Part shown: one piece after another, positions 1 to 8,398 of the stretch
How the letters are laid out: every line of letters starts with the position of its first letter
Numbering within the stretch: position 1 is the first letter of the stretch
Assembly (NCBI GenBank): GCA_045595365.1
Contig: JAZOAI010000028.1
Location: 1-64,000, forward strand
Source of the DNA: SIG480 sp045595365
GTDB taxonomy: Bacteria; Bacillota; Clostridia; Oscillospirales; JAAYXM01
Direction of reading: 5' to 3'
Length of the DNA: 64,000 bases
Notes under the pieces: generated by a model
The model's database searches: none
Told to the model about the DNA's origin: nothing
Seen by the model: only the letters and a program-made list of their open reading frames with translations
Position numbers and translations under genes: made by a program

Positions 1-285
1 ATTATGCCAAATCACATCCATTTGATTGTAGAAATCAACAATGATACCGAAAAACGGGCGATTCGTGAATCGCCCCTACGATGCCATCGTTCTATTATTG
101 ATAAAATGGTAGGATTTCTAAAAATGAATGTATCAAAGAAAATTCATAGTAAACACTCTGATGAAATATGGCAACGCTCATATTACGACCACATAATTCG
201 TGGTGAGAAAGATTACAAAAAGATATGGGAATATATTGATACAAATGTTATAAGATGGGAAAAGGATTGTTTTTACAATGATTAA
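1..285 (+). CDS. IS200-like / REP-associated Y1 transposase, C-terminal part (5' end outside window)
   Basis: The reading frame is open from the first base, so the gene starts upstream of the window. The visible 94 residues begin IMPNHIHLIVE, where the HIH pair is the metal-binding HUH motif of Y1 single-strand transposases, and end with a WxRSYYDHIIR block (single catalytic Tyr) and a YIxxNxxxW tail typical of REP-associated (RAYT) enzymes. Family members nick and join single-stranded DNA at palindromic sites. An imperfect palindrome of the same type found elsewhere in the window lies inside the coding frame (56-75) without breaking it. Whether the enzyme is active cannot be judged because the N-terminus is missing. 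Confidence 0.8.
   Translation: MMPNHIHLIVEINNDTEKRAIRESPLRCHRSIIDKMVGFLKMNVSKKIHSKHSDEIWQRSYYDHIIRGEKDYKKIWEYIDTNVIRWEKDCFYND
56..75. repeat. REP-like palindrome inside the transposase gene
   Basis: The arms GGGCGATTC and GAATCGCCC are separated by GT and followed by CCTAC. The same arms recur at 4051-4070, and a sister palindrome (GGGACATTC/GAATGTCCC) lies at 4073-4092 with the same CCTAC tail. Here the palindrome is translated as part of the protein. Confidence 0.75.
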
Positions 286-312
286 AGGTCGCAGCAGATT
301 GTTGCGACCTTT
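284..312 (+). terminator. hairpin after transposase gene
   Basis: A 10-bp perfect stem (AAAGGTCGCA / TGCGACCTTT) with a 9-nt loop overlaps the stop codon of the transposase gene. The following T-tract is poor, so it may be a terminator or a repeat-type hairpin. Confidence 0.45.
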
Positions 313-362
313 AACTGTCCTTAACGGTACGCCCCGTACGTGTAAGCATTTTTGTTTTACTT

Positions 363-1163
363 TTACGGGCGCTGGCCGAGGCCGCCCTCGAGCGTGATTG
401 TCTCACCTGTCATAAACTTAAAGTCCGGATGTGCAAGCTGAACGCAAACTCTGCCAATCTCCAGCTCTGCATCGCCGAAATGGCCTACCGGCGGCATCTT
501 GACGTTCTTCTCGAATGCGTCGGGGTATGCATTCTTAAACTGCTCAAGCTGAGCTGTCCAAGCAAGCGGGCAAACGATGTTCACGTTAACGTTATCCTTT
601 CCCCACTCTGTTGCCGCAACGCGGGAAAGACCACGGATGCCTTCTTTCGCTGCAGCATATGCACACTGGCCGAAGTTTCCGAAGAGGCCGGCACCCGATG
701 CAAAGTTGATGACTGTCCCCTCAGTCTTAACAAGGTGCGGATAGCACGCCTTCATATAATAAAATGTTGCATAAAGCCCTGAATAAAGGGAGAGGTCAAA
801 CTGTTCGGTGGTATGCTCTGCAAGCGGAACTCCCGAAGCCGAAGCCTGAGCGTTATTGATGAGAACATCGATCCTGCCGAATTCCTCGATTGTCTTCTCA
901 ACAACCATATTTACGGTGGCTTCGTTATCTGTCCCAGCTGCGATATCCGCCTGAAGGATAAGAACCTTTATGCCATAGAGTCTTTCAAGCTCTTCCTTTG
1001 CATCCTCAAGCTTTTTTACGTTTCTCCCGGTAATTACGAGGTTTGCACCCTCTTTTGCATATGCAGTTGCAATTCCGTAGCCTATCGAGCCGCAACGCCC
1101 GTCTGACAGAACTGCGCGGCCTGCGCCCGTGATAATGGCTGTTTTACCTGTTAAAAATCCCAT
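363..1163 (-). CDS. SDR-family NAD(P)-dependent oxidoreductase
   Basis: The 266-residue product is a short-chain dehydrogenase/reductase. The N-terminal Rossmann motif is an expanded TGAGR...GSIGYGIA (about residues 12-31), the NNAQ motif is at 103-106, and Ser156 with the Tyr169-x3-Lys173 pair (YAAAK) form the catalytic set. The length fits classical SDRs. The substrate cannot be read from the sequence; enoyl-ACP reductase-like, 7-alpha-hydroxysteroid-like and sugar-alcohol enzymes all share this plan. The start is supported by an AGAAGGAG ribosome site, and a sigma-A promoter lies upstream (1217-1244). It is monocistronic, with the convergent transposase fragment downstream. Confidence 0.88.
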   Translation of the reverse strand: MGFLTGKTAIITGAGRAVLSDGRCGSIGYGIATAYAKEGANLVITGRNVKKLEDAKEELERLYGIKVLILQADIAAGTDNEATVNMVVEKTIEEFGRIDVLINNAQASASGVPLAEHTTEQFDLSLYSGLYATFYYMKACYPHLVKTEGTVINFASGAGLFGNFGQCAYAAAKEGIRGLSRVAATEWGKDNVNVNIVCPLAWTAQLEQFKNAYPDAFEKNVKMPPVGHFGDAELEIGRVCVQLAHPDFKFMTGETITLEGGLGQRP

Positions 1164-1216
1164 TTTTTCTCTCCTTCTGATTTTATTAAAGTTTTTTATG
1201 TAAGGTTTCTGGTTTC

Positions 1217-1244
1217 ATTATAGCATACTTTGTGAAAAAATCAA
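1217..1244 (-). promoter_or_regulatory. sigma-A promoter of the SDR gene
   Basis: On the minus strand: TTGATT (1239-1244), a 16-bp spacer, and TATAAT (1217-1222). The -35 hexamer lies within the stem of the upstream terminator, so termination and initiation signals overlap. Confidence 0.75.
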
Positions 1245-1269
1245 CAATCTTTTAAGGATTGTTGATTTT
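1237..1269 (-). terminator. intrinsic terminator of the PHP phosphatase/small-ORF transcript
   Basis: A perfect 13-bp stem (AAAATCAACAATC / GATTGTTGATTTT) with a 7-nt loop is followed on the minus strand by a run of T. It lies just below the small ORF at 1274-1384. Confidence 0.85.
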
Positions 1270-1273
1270 CGTT

Positions 1274-1384
1274 CTATATCATTTCTTTTACGATTTGATT
1301 GAGCTCGTCATATTTGTTTATAACCTCGCAAGCGACTATATCCCCTTCTATCCCAAAACTCCTGCAAATCCCCTCAATAGTCAT
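1274..1384 (-). CDS. small hypothetical protein, 36 aa
   Basis: An ATG-initiated frame of 36 codons begins 20 nt after the stop of the PHP phosphatase gene. It has a good Shine-Dalgarno (AGGAAG, 7-nt spacing) and ends a few bases before a strong terminator, so it fits neatly as the last cistron of that transcript. The product begins MTIEGICRSF and ends IVKEMI. It is acidic and soluble-looking with two cysteines and no membrane segment. I do not recognise a family. The placement and ribosome site argue that it is translated. Confidence 0.5.
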   Translation of the reverse strand: MTIEGICRSFGIEGDIVACEVINKYDELNQIVKEMI

Positions 1385-1404
1385 AAAAGCACTTCCTAAC
1401 ACTT

Positions 1405-2214
1405 TTATTTTTTCATTCTTTTTATTTCTTCGTATGTTATAAGGCTGTTTTTTGCTAAGGAACCTATGTCGGAACCAAGAACGTCACAATAGGCAAAATC
1501 GAGCATCTCGGCATCATGGCAGTCGGATGACAGAATCACCCGTGCGCCACCATCTATAATCCTTTCTAATATCCACTTTTCGGGATACGGCACGCTTCTG
1601 TATCCCCGCGCCATAGCACCGGTGTTTATTTCAAAAACCGCGTTTGTTTTGAGCAGTGAGTCAAGCGCTCTCTCTGCTGCAGCTATGTAACGCGGGTGAC
1701 TTCGCGAAAAAAACTTTTCTCCCTCATTAAACTTTTCGATAAGGTCAAAATGGCCAATAATGTCAGCATTCGTCTTCCTCACCACATCCGAAAGCGTATC
1801 GTAATACGCCTCTATAAACGAATAGACATCGCCGCCAAAGGCCTCCGTTGTACGGACAAAGCGCTCAACTGAACCATCTATTGAATAATAAACTCCATCT
1901 TTTTCGAGATAGTGAACAGAGCCTATTACGTAATCAAAGCAGCTTGTATTTTGATATGAATAATAGTCCATTTCTATTCCGCGAAAAATGTCAATTTTGT
2001 CCCCGTATTTTCTCCTTAGCCTGGAGATTTCAGACTGGTATATCGCCGTTTCATCGGGATTCATAGAATATTCCGGCTCGCACGGGGTGTACGCGTGCCC
2101 CGAAAAGCCGAGTGCTGAAAAGCCAAGTTCTATCGCCTTTTTAACCATTTCTTCAAGCGAATTTTTTCCGTCACAAAGGTTTGTGTGCGTATGAAAATTT
2201 ATTTTTGAAAGCAT
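1405..2214 (-). CDS. histidinol-phosphatase, PHP family
   Basis: The 269-residue protein belongs to the PHP (polymerase and histidinol phosphatase) metal-dependent hydrolases. It shows the N-terminal HTHT motif (His8, His10), the SGHA segment, a RGIEMDYY motif, GSVH, GHFDLI and a C-terminal SSDCHD metal-ligand motif, in family order, and the length matches HisJ/HisK proteins. The likely reaction is hydrolysis of L-histidinol phosphate in histidine biosynthesis. No other his gene is nearby, so a different phosphoester substrate is possible. The start has an AAAGGAGAAG ribosome site. The 36-aa ORF follows and both end at the terminator at 1237-1269. Confidence 0.85.
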   Translation of the reverse strand: MLSKINFHTHTNLCDGKNSLEEMVKKAIELGFSALGFSGHAYTPCEPEYSMNPDETAIYQSEISRLRRKYGDKIDIFRGIEMDYYSYQNTSCFDYVIGSVHYLEKDGVYYSIDGSVERFVRTTEAFGGDVYSFIEAYYDTLSDVVRKTNADIIGHFDLIEKFNEGEKFFSRSHPRYIAAAERALDSLLKTNAVFEINTGAMARGYRSVPYPEKWILERIIDGGARVILSSDCHDAEMLDFAYCDVLGSDIGSLAKNSLITYEEIKRMKK

Positions 2215-2247
2215 TGATGCTTCTCCTTTAAAGCTCTGATAAATTTG

Positions 2248-2276
2248 ATTGTATCATACCATGCCGAAAATTTCCA
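2248..2276 (-). promoter_or_regulatory. candidate promoter of the PHP phosphatase gene
   Basis: Minus strand: TACAAT (2248-2253) preceded by an extended TGA, and a weak TGGAAA -35 at 17 bp. It is placed 34 nt upstream of the start codon, overlapping the 3' intergenic space of the neighbouring gene. Confidence 0.4.
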
Positions 2277-2301
2277 CAAAAATACCTGAAAAAGTTTTAT
2301 T

Positions 2302-2799
2302 TTATATGTTTTTTCTATATTCTTCGGCAAGTTTAACATATTCGTCTGCGTTCTTTACAACAGACAAAGCTTCCTCCTCAGAAAGCTCTCTCACGAGCTT
2401 TGCGGGAGACCCGAGAATAAGGCTTCTGGGCGGAAATGTCTTATTCCCCGTCACCAGAGCGCCCGCACCTACAATAGAACCTTCTCCGATAAATGCGCCA
2501 TCTAAAATGACAGCACCCATTCCCACAAGAACATTATCAGATATTTCACAGCCGTGGACTATCGCATTGTGCCCGACAGTGACCCCGTTTCCTATTCTTG
2601 TTTTCGAGTGAACCGTTGCATTATCCTGAATGTTTGACCGCTCACCGATTGTGATTTCTCCCTCGTCTCCACGGCACACCGCGCCAAACCATACGCTCGA
2701 ATCCGCCCCGACTTCAACATCTCCTATAATGCTTGCATTTTCTGCAACAAATGCAGTTTCTGAAACCTTCGGCGTCTTTCCGTCAAAATTTTGTATCAT
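2302..2799 (-). CDS. gamma-carbonic-anhydrase-like hexapeptide-repeat protein
   Basis: The 165-residue protein is built from left-handed beta-helix hexapeptide repeats (IIGDVEVG, SVWFGAV, IVGAGAL). Three histidines stand where gamma carbonic anhydrases bind metal: His64, His77 and His82 (the last two in VGHNAIVH). The R-G-D-E-x-x-I loop and the NIQDN motif are also family features. It probably binds metal and may hydrate CO2; many bacterial relatives have no proven activity. I chose the ATG at 2799 because it follows an AAAGGAAAG ribosome site and because homologues begin close to this point. The open frame extends 41 codons further upstream through AT-rich, unlikely coding sequence. Confidence 0.85.
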   Translation of the reverse strand: MIQNFDGKTPKVSETAFVAENASIIGDVEVGADSSVWFGAVCRGDEGEITIGERSNIQDNATVHSKTRIGNGVTVGHNAIVHGCEISDNVLVGMGAVILDGAFIGEGSIVGAGALVTGNKTFPPRSLILGSPAKLVRELSEEEALSVVKNADEYVKLAEEYRKNI

Positions 2800-2974
2800 T
2801 TGAACTTTCCTTTCAAAATATAAATACACATATAATGATATACAATAAAAATGCTTTTTGCAAGTGGTATTTGTGAGAATTAAATACTTGTAAATTTTAC
2901 ACATAGATAGTATAATAGACATAATACTGAAGTATTTCTAACCTTCTTAAAATACAAAAGTGGGTGTTGTTAAA

Positions 2975-3889
2975 ATGAAAGTAATGGTTACAGGCGGATG
3001 CGGTTTTATCGGCTCACATATTGTTGACCTTCTCTGTGAGGCAGGGCACACTGTCGCAGTTGCGGACAATCTCTCAACGGGTAATCTCTCAAATTTAAAC
3101 CCGCTCGCAAAGCTTTATGAGGTTGACATCAGAAGCGATGCTTTCCGCGATGCTGTCCGCGACTTCTCCCCCGAGGTTATTTACCACGAGGCAGCTCAGA
3201 TAGACATTCAGAAGTCCATTCGCGAATCCTCTTTTGATGCCGAAATCAACGTTGTCGGAACAGTCAAGGTTCTTGAAGCCGTTCGTGACTTTGGAGTTAA
3301 GAAAATCATATATGCCTCGTCTGCGGCGGTTTACGGAAACCCGGAGTATCTCCCTGTTGACGAGAATCATCCAAAAGCTCCTATGTCATTTTACGGCATC
3401 TCAAAATTCACTCCCGAATACTATATCCGTACCTTCTCAGAGATGTACGGCTTCAAGTTCACAATTCTCAGATATGCAAACGTCTTCGGAGTCCGCCAGG
3501 ACCCCAAGGGCGAGGGCGGCGTTGTTTCAATCTTCACCGACAAGCTCCTCCGCGGGGAGTCCCCGGTCATCTTCGGTGACGGTGAGCAGACACGCGACTT
3601 TGTTTATGTAGGCGACATTGCCGGCGCAAACTTCGCGGCACTTAAGGCGGGAGACGGCGAGGTTATAAACGTCTCTACCTGCAAGAAGACTACCGTAAAC
3701 GAGCTTGTCGAGATTATGTCCGGCGGAAGCTGCAAGCCGGAGTATCGCGATGCAAGGCCGGGAGACATTCTCCACAGCTATCTTGACAACACAAAGCTTA
3801 AGACCTCTCTCGGATATGATATCAAATACTCTCTCGAAGAGGGTATCCGCCTCACAATGGATTATTACCGAAAAAAACTTGCGAAGTAA
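2975..3889 (+). CDS. NAD-dependent epimerase/dehydratase (UDP-glucose 4-epimerase-like)
   Basis: The 304-residue extended SDR enzyme begins MKVMVTGGCGFIGSHIV, the TGxxGxxG dinucleotide-binding motif. It carries the YASSAAVYG segment (Ser115/116) and the Tyr140-x3-Lys144 catalytic pair (YGISK). The FGDGEQTRDFVYV and NVST blocks place it with GalE-like nucleotide-sugar epimerases, so it probably interconverts a UDP-hexose for surface polysaccharide synthesis. The exact sugar is not readable. A GTG 15 nt upstream is also in frame, but the ATG at 2975 matches the family start. The gene stands alone, followed by a block of intergenic repeats. Confidence 0.88.
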   Translation: MKVMVTGGCGFIGSHIVDLLCEAGHTVAVADNLSTGNLSNLNPLAKLYEVDIRSDAFRDAVRDFSPEVIYHEAAQIDIQKSIRESSFDAEINVVGTVKVLEAVRDFGVKKIIYASSAAVYGNPEYLPVDENHPKAPMSFYGISKFTPEYYIRTFSEMYGFKFTILRYANVFGVRQDPKGEGGVVSIFTDKLLRGESPVIFGDGEQTRDFVYVGDIAGANFAALKAGDGEVINVSTCKKTTVNELVEIMSGGSCKPEYRDARPGDILHSYLDNTKLKTSLGYDIKYSLEEGIRLTMDYYRKKLAK

Positions 3890-3896
3890 AAAAGCA

Positions 3897-4092
3897 AAGG
3901 CTCCCCTGTGTAAGGGGAGCTGTCGAACGCAGTGAGACTGAGGGGTTGACATCTCGGCTGGATGTAGGCATCCGCCCCTACCTTTACAATTTCTCCACCG
4001 CAAGAGAGCCCCGACAAACCGAGAAGAAAGCGAGAAAATTCACATTGCAGGGGCGATTCAAGAATCGCCCGCGGGACATTCGTGAATGTCCC
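3897..4092. repeat. mosaic of intergenic palindromic repeats (REP-like)
   Basis: This gene-free stretch holds several repeat units. First is a hairpin GGCTCCCCTGTGTAAGGGGAGC followed by a GCAGTGAGACTGAGGGG tail (3899-3944), then a GGATGTAGGCATCCGCCCCTAC unit near 3959-3980. Last come two tandem palindromes with arms GGGCGATTC/GAATCGCCC (4051-4070) and GGGACATTC/GAATGTCCC (4073-4092) ending in CCCTAC. The last two match the palindrome inside the transposase gene at 56-75. Families like these are dispersed in many gut Clostridia genomes and are thought to be mobilised by Y1 transposases. No gene is seen in 3890-4205. Confidence 0.75.
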
Positions 4093-4175
4093 CTACAAAA
4101 AAAGGAAGATAGTTTTTTATTTTGCCCTGCAGAAAAAGAAAAAAATTATAAATGTTGAAGAATAAATATAAAATT

Positions 4176-4207
4176 GACGATGTCGTTCCCGACATCGTCA
4201 TTTTTTT
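4176..4207 (+). terminator. bidirectional intrinsic terminator
   Basis: A perfect 10-bp stem (GACGATGTCG / CGACATCGTC) with a TTCC loop is followed by seven T on the plus strand. The minus strand also has a T-rich run. It separates the epimerase gene from the convergent ahcY. Confidence 0.8.
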
Positions 4208-5444
4208 ACCATGATTTTAAGTAGTCTTCCTGCTCCTTTGAGAGCGAATCAATTTTTATTCCGCAGGCGGCAAGCTTTTCTCTTGCAACAAGCGAATCTA
4301 TTTCCGCAGGCACCTGATAAAGCCCGGGTTTAAGCGGCTCCGGAAGGCGTGCGATATGCTCCATCATAAGCGCCTGAACCGCAAAGCTCATATCCATAAT
4401 CTCTGCAGGGTGCCCGTTACCCGCCGCGAGGTTGACAAGCCTGCCCTCGCCTAAGAGATTGAGGACTCTGCCGTCTGCCATTTTATATCCTTCAATATTC
4501 GGCTTTCGCTCGACGATCTCAACAGCGAGTGAATTCAAATCATTTTTGTTTATCTCACAGTCAAAATGCCCTGCGTTTGCAAGCAGAACGCCATCTTTCA
4601 TTTTCTCCATATGTCGGCGAAGGATTATATCGCGGCAACCGGTTGTAGTGACAAAAATATCTCCGATTTCCGCCGCCTCGTCCATAGTCATCACCGAATA
4701 TCCCTCGGCATACGCTTCAAGTGCGCGGAAGGGGTCCGCCTCGCAGATGATTACGTTTGCGCCAAGGCCCTTTGCGCGGAGCGCAACGCCTCTGCCGCAG
4801 AAGCCGTACCCCGCGACAACAACGCGTTTGCCCGCGATGAAGCAGTTTGTCGTATTCATTATTGCATCCCATACGGACTGGCCGGTTCCGTGGCGATTAT
4901 CAAAAAGATGCTTGCATTTTGCGTCATTGACGGCAAACATCGGGAAGGAAAGCTCATTTGCTTTTGCGCGGGCTGCAAGGCGCGCAACACCCGTCGTCGT
5001 TTCCTCACAGCCGCCGACAATGTTCTTTGCAAGCTCTGGAGAAGAGCTGTGGAGGATTGCAACGAAGTCACCGCCATCATCTATTATTATATCAGGCTCA
5101 CAGCGGAGTGTTTCCGTCAGGTGTTTTGTGTATTCCTCTTCATTTACACCGTGGATAGCGAAGGTTTCAACCCCAAGGGCGGAAAGCCCTGCAGCAACAT
5201 CGTCTTGCGTAGAAAGCGGGTTGCACCCCGTTGCGCAGACCCTTGCGCCGCCTGCAGCGAGAGTCAGCGCGAGATACGCGGTTTTTGCCTCAAGGTGAAT
5301 TGACATCGCAATGGTTTTCCCCTCAAACGGGCGCTCCTTTTCAAAGCGCTTCCCGATAGCTGAAAGCACCGGCATATATGACTTTACCCATTCAATCTTT
5401 TTTATTCCCGCTTCCGCAAGGGCGGGGTTTTTAATTATACTCAT
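4206..5444 (-). CDS. ahcY: adenosylhomocysteinase
   Basis: The 412-residue protein matches S-adenosyl-L-homocysteine hydrolase along its length: substrate-binding IHLEAKTA, CNPLSTQDD and DDGGD blocks, NDAKCKHLFDNRHGTGQS, the NAD-binding GYGFCGRG loop, and C-terminal NLAAGNGHP. It splits S-adenosylhomocysteine reversibly to adenosine and homocysteine, relieving product inhibition of methyltransferases. It is somewhat shorter than eukaryotic enzymes and lacks their insertion, as do many Clostridia and archaeal forms. It is cytosolic. A consensus promoter lies upstream (5467-5495), and an AAGGAG ribosome site supports the ATG at 5444. Confidence 0.95.
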   Translation of the reverse strand: MSIIKNPALAEAGIKKIEWVKSYMPVLSAIGKRFEKERPFEGKTIAMSIHLEAKTAYLALTLAAGGARVCATGCNPLSTQDDVAAGLSALGVETFAIHGVNEEEYTKHLTETLRCEPDIIIDDGGDFVAILHSSSPELAKNIVGGCEETTTGVARLAARAKANELSFPMFAVNDAKCKHLFDNRHGTGQSVWDAIMNTTNCFIAGKRVVVAGYGFCGRGVALRAKGLGANVIICEADPFRALEAYAEGYSVMTMDEAAEIGDIFVTTTGCRDIILRRHMEKMKDGVLLANAGHFDCEINKNDLNSLAVEIVERKPNIEGYKMADGRVLNLLGEGRLVNLAAGNGHPAEIMDMSFAVQALMMEHIARLPEPLKPGLYQVPAEIDSLVAREKLAACGIKIDSLSKEQEDYLKSW

Positions 5445-5466
5445 AATATTATCAACTCCTTACGCT

Positions 5467-5495
5467 ATAATACACCATTTTCCAATATTTTTCAA
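5467..5495 (-). promoter_or_regulatory. sigma-A promoter of ahcY
   Basis: Minus strand: TTGAAA (5490-5495), a 17-bp spacer, and TATTAT (5467-5472). Confidence 0.7.
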
Positions 5496-5550
5496 CATTG
5501 TAAATTTTAAAATAATTTTATATAAAACTCTTTTCTATCATATTATTATG

Positions 5551-5559
5551 TGATATACT
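5551..5559 (+). promoter_or_regulatory. extended -10 promoter upstream of secA
   Basis: TGATATACT is an extended -10 (TGn plus TATACT). No good -35 is seen at 17 bp (TTTTCT). It lies 60 nt before the secA start and divergent from ahcY. Confidence 0.5.
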
Positions 5560-5618
5560 AAATTGAATAGATATATCTGAAAAAGAAACTATTTTTCTGA
5601 AAGGAATTTACAAATAAA

Positions 5619-8366
5619 ATGAGTGTTATTTCAAAGCTTTTCGGCACAAGAAGCGAGAGAGAAATCAAGAAAATTCTCCCGCTCGCAGATAAAATTGAAT
5701 CGCTTGCAGAGGAGTATCGCGCACTGTCGGATAGCGAGCTTTCCTCAAAAACCGTAGAATTCAAAGCTCGGCTTAAAAACGGCGAGACTCTTGATGGCCT
5801 TCTCCCCGAAGCTTTTGCAACCGTGCGCGAGGCGGCGTGGCGCGTTCTCGGGCTTTACGCTTTCCGTGTTCAGTTAATCGGCGGCATTATTCTCCACCAG
5901 GGCAGGATTGCCGAAATGAAAACAGGAGAGGGAAAAACGCTTGTTGCCATTCTCCCCGCATATTTAAATGCGCTCACTGAGCGCGGCGTTCATATTGTCA
6001 CGGTTAATGACTACCTCGCAAAATATCAGGGCGAGCTTATGGGCAGAGTCTTCCGTTTTCTCGGTATGAGCGTCGGAATCATTATACACGACCTTGACCA
6101 CAACGAGCGCAGAATAGCTCACCACTGTGACGTAACGTATGGCACGAACAATGAGCTCGGATTTGACTACCTGCGCGACAATATGGCGCTTTATAAAGAA
6201 CAGATGGTCGGGCGCGGGTATCACTCCTTTGCAATTGTCGACGAGGTTGACTCTATCCTCATAGATGAGGCGCGCACACCGCTCATTATATCGGGGCAGG
6301 GTGAAAAGCCTACCGTCATTTACCGCGAGGCTGACCGCTTTGCGGCATCGCTTAAGAAATTCGTTGTTGCCTCGGTTGACGAAAAGGAAGATAACGACAA
6401 TGTTGACGGCGACTATATCGTAGACGAAAAGCACAGAAGCGCGACCCTCACGGCATCGGGAATTGCAAAGGCTGAGCGTGCTTTCGGAATCGACAATTTA
6501 TCTGACCCCGAGCACGCGGAGCTTTTCCACCACATCAACCAGGCTATCCGCGCACGGGGCATTATGAAGCGCGATATTGACTATGTTGTCCGCGACAACG
6601 AGATTATAATTGTTGACGAATTCACGGGCCGCCTTATGATGGGCAGAAGATACTCTGAAGGTCTCCACCAGGCGATAGAGGCAAAGGAGAACGTTGATAT
6701 TAAGAACGAGAGCAAAACACTTGCCACAATCACCTTCCAGAACTATTTCAGGATGTACGACAAGCTCTCGGGTATGACGGGAACAGCGCTTACCGAAGAG
6801 GATGAGTTTGAGGCAATATACAAGCTTGACGTTGTTGAAATCCCAACTAACAAACCGATGATACGCACAGACCTTACCGATGCGGTTTACAAAACCGAAA
6901 ACGGAAAATTCCGCGCTGTGATCCGCCAGATTGAAGAATGCCATAAGCGCGGCCAGCCCGTTCTTGTGGGCACCGTTTCAATCGAGAAAAGTGAGCTTGT
7001 CTCCGCTTTGCTCAAAAAGACGGGAATTGCACACGTTGTCCTCAACGCAAAGCATCACGAGAAGGAAGCTGAAATCGTTGCCCAGGCGGGTAAGGCCGGA
7101 GCTGTCACGATTGCCACCAATATGGCAGGCCGAGGCACCGACATTATGCTCGGCGGCAACCCGGACTTTCTCGCAAAAAGCGACCTTCGCCGCGGCGGGA
7201 TGAGCGAGGATTTAATAGTGGATGCGGGCGGCACAACGCCGACAACAGATGCAGAGATTCTCTCTGCCCGCGAAAAGTATAAAGAGCTTTATCTGAAACA
7301 CAAGGCTGTCTGCGATGAGGAGGCCGCGCGTGTCCGTGAATCGGGCGGGCTTTTCATCATCGGCACGGAGCGCCACGAATCGCGCCGCATAGACAATCAG
7401 CTTCGCGGCCGAAGCGGCCGTCAGGGAGACCCCGGTGCTTCCCGTTTCTTCCTCTCGCTTGAGGATGACATTATGCGTCTTTTCGGCTCTGAGCGCATAA
7501 TGGGGATGATGAACGCGCTCGGAATTGACGAGGACACCCCCATTGACCAGAAAATTCTCACAACCGCGATAGAAAACGCTCAGAAAAATGTTGAATCCAG
7601 AAACTTTGCAGCGCGCAAAAACGTTTTGCAGTATGACGATGTCATAAACACCCAGAGAACAGTTATCTATAATCAGCGTCAGTCCGTCATTGACGGGCGT
7701 GACGTCGGAGATGTTATAAAGAAAATGATTTCCGACTCCATATCTGATTCGGTCAACGAGGTTCTCGGTGAGGAAAGGTTCGTTCAGACGGAGCATCTCG
7801 ATATGATTCGCGCAAAATACCTCGGAATTTTCCTCGGTGAAAATGACCTTCAGATGACGCGTGACGAGCTTGATTCCGTCGACTATAACGGAGATGACTT
7901 AAAAAGCGACCTTTTGGAGATTGCGGAGCGCGTATACTCTGCGCGCGAGGTGGAATTCACTTCTGAAAAGATGCGTGAAATTGAGCGTGTTATCCTTCTC
8001 CGCAACGTAGACGAGAATTGGATGGAGCATATCGATGCTATGAGCGATCTTCGCCGTGGCATCGGCCTTCGCGCATACGCCCAGCACGACCCGATTGTTG
8101 TTTACAAGAGCGAAGGCTATGAAATGTTTGAAGAGATGATAAACACAATCCGCGACAATACAGTCAGAACGATGTTCACCCTGAGGCTTTCATCGGGCGA
8201 TGCTCCCGAGCGCCGTGCCGTTGCAAAAATCACGGGAACTCACGGCGGCGATGGTTCTGATGTTAAAAAGACTCCGCGCCGCGTCGAAACAAAAGTGGGA
8301 CGAAACGACCCCTGCCCATGCGGAAGCGGAAAGAAATACAAGAAATGCTGCGGAAGCGGCGAATAG
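5619..8366 (+). CDS. secA: preprotein translocase ATPase SecA
   Basis: The 915-residue motor of the Sec export pathway shows all hallmark motifs. These are the Q-rich start region with VQLIGGIILHQGRIAEMKTGEGKT (Walker A in its end), TVNDYLAK, DEVDSILIDEARTP (Walker B/DEAD), TGTA, TNMAGRGTDI, the GRSGRQGDPG motif VI, and the C-terminal zinc-binding tail CPCGSGKKYKKCC that contacts SecB or the membrane. It drives secreted proteins through SecYEG. An AAAGGAA ribosome site precedes the ATG. It appears to lead a compact run of genes ending at 14682, whose first member (8399) is itself a Sec-exported protein. Confidence 0.97.
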   Translation: MSVISKLFGTRSEREIKKILPLADKIESLAEEYRALSDSELSSKTVEFKARLKNGETLDGLLPEAFATVREAAWRVLGLYAFRVQLIGGIILHQGRIAEMKTGEGKTLVAILPAYLNALTERGVHIVTVNDYLAKYQGELMGRVFRFLGMSVGIIIHDLDHNERRIAHHCDVTYGTNNELGFDYLRDNMALYKEQMVGRGYHSFAIVDEVDSILIDEARTPLIISGQGEKPTVIYREADRFAASLKKFVVASVDEKEDNDNVDGDYIVDEKHRSATLTASGIAKAERAFGIDNLSDPEHAELFHHINQAIRARGIMKRDIDYVVRDNEIIIVDEFTGRLMMGRRYSEGLHQAIEAKENVDIKNESKTLATITFQNYFRMYDKLSGMTGTALTEEDEFEAIYKLDVVEIPTNKPMIRTDLTDAVYKTENGKFRAVIRQIEECHKRGQPVLVGTVSIEKSELVSALLKKTGIAHVVLNAKHHEKEAEIVAQAGKAGAVTIATNMAGRGTDIMLGGNPDFLAKSDLRRGGMSEDLIVDAGGTTPTTDAEILSAREKYKELYLKHKAVCDEEAARVRESGGLFIIGTERHESRRIDNQLRGRSGRQGDPGASRFFLSLEDDIMRLFGSERIMGMMNALGIDEDTPIDQKILTTAIENAQKNVESRNFAARKNVLQYDDVINTQRTVIYNQRQSVIDGRDVGDVIKKMISDSISDSVNEVLGEERFVQTEHLDMIRAKYLGIFLGENDLQMTRDELDSVDYNGDDLKSDLLEIAERVYSAREVEFTSEKMREIERVILLRNVDENWMEHIDAMSDLRRGIGLRAYAQHDPIVVYKSEGYEMFEEMINTIRDNTVRTMFTLRLSSGDAPERRAVAKITGTHGGDGSDVKKTPRRVETKVGRNDPCPCGSGKKYKKCCGSGE

Positions 8367-8398
8367 ACCATACCAAGCCTTTTTTGGAGGATAAAAAT

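Noticed and set aside
2800..2922. 41-codon N-terminal extension of the gamma-carbonic-anhydrase-like gene
   Set aside because: AT-rich, unlike the family, and a good ribosome site lies just before the ATG at 2799.
4432..5303. Long plus-strand frames opposite ahcY
   Set aside because: They are shadow frames of a strongly conserved gene on the minus strand with no ribosome sites.
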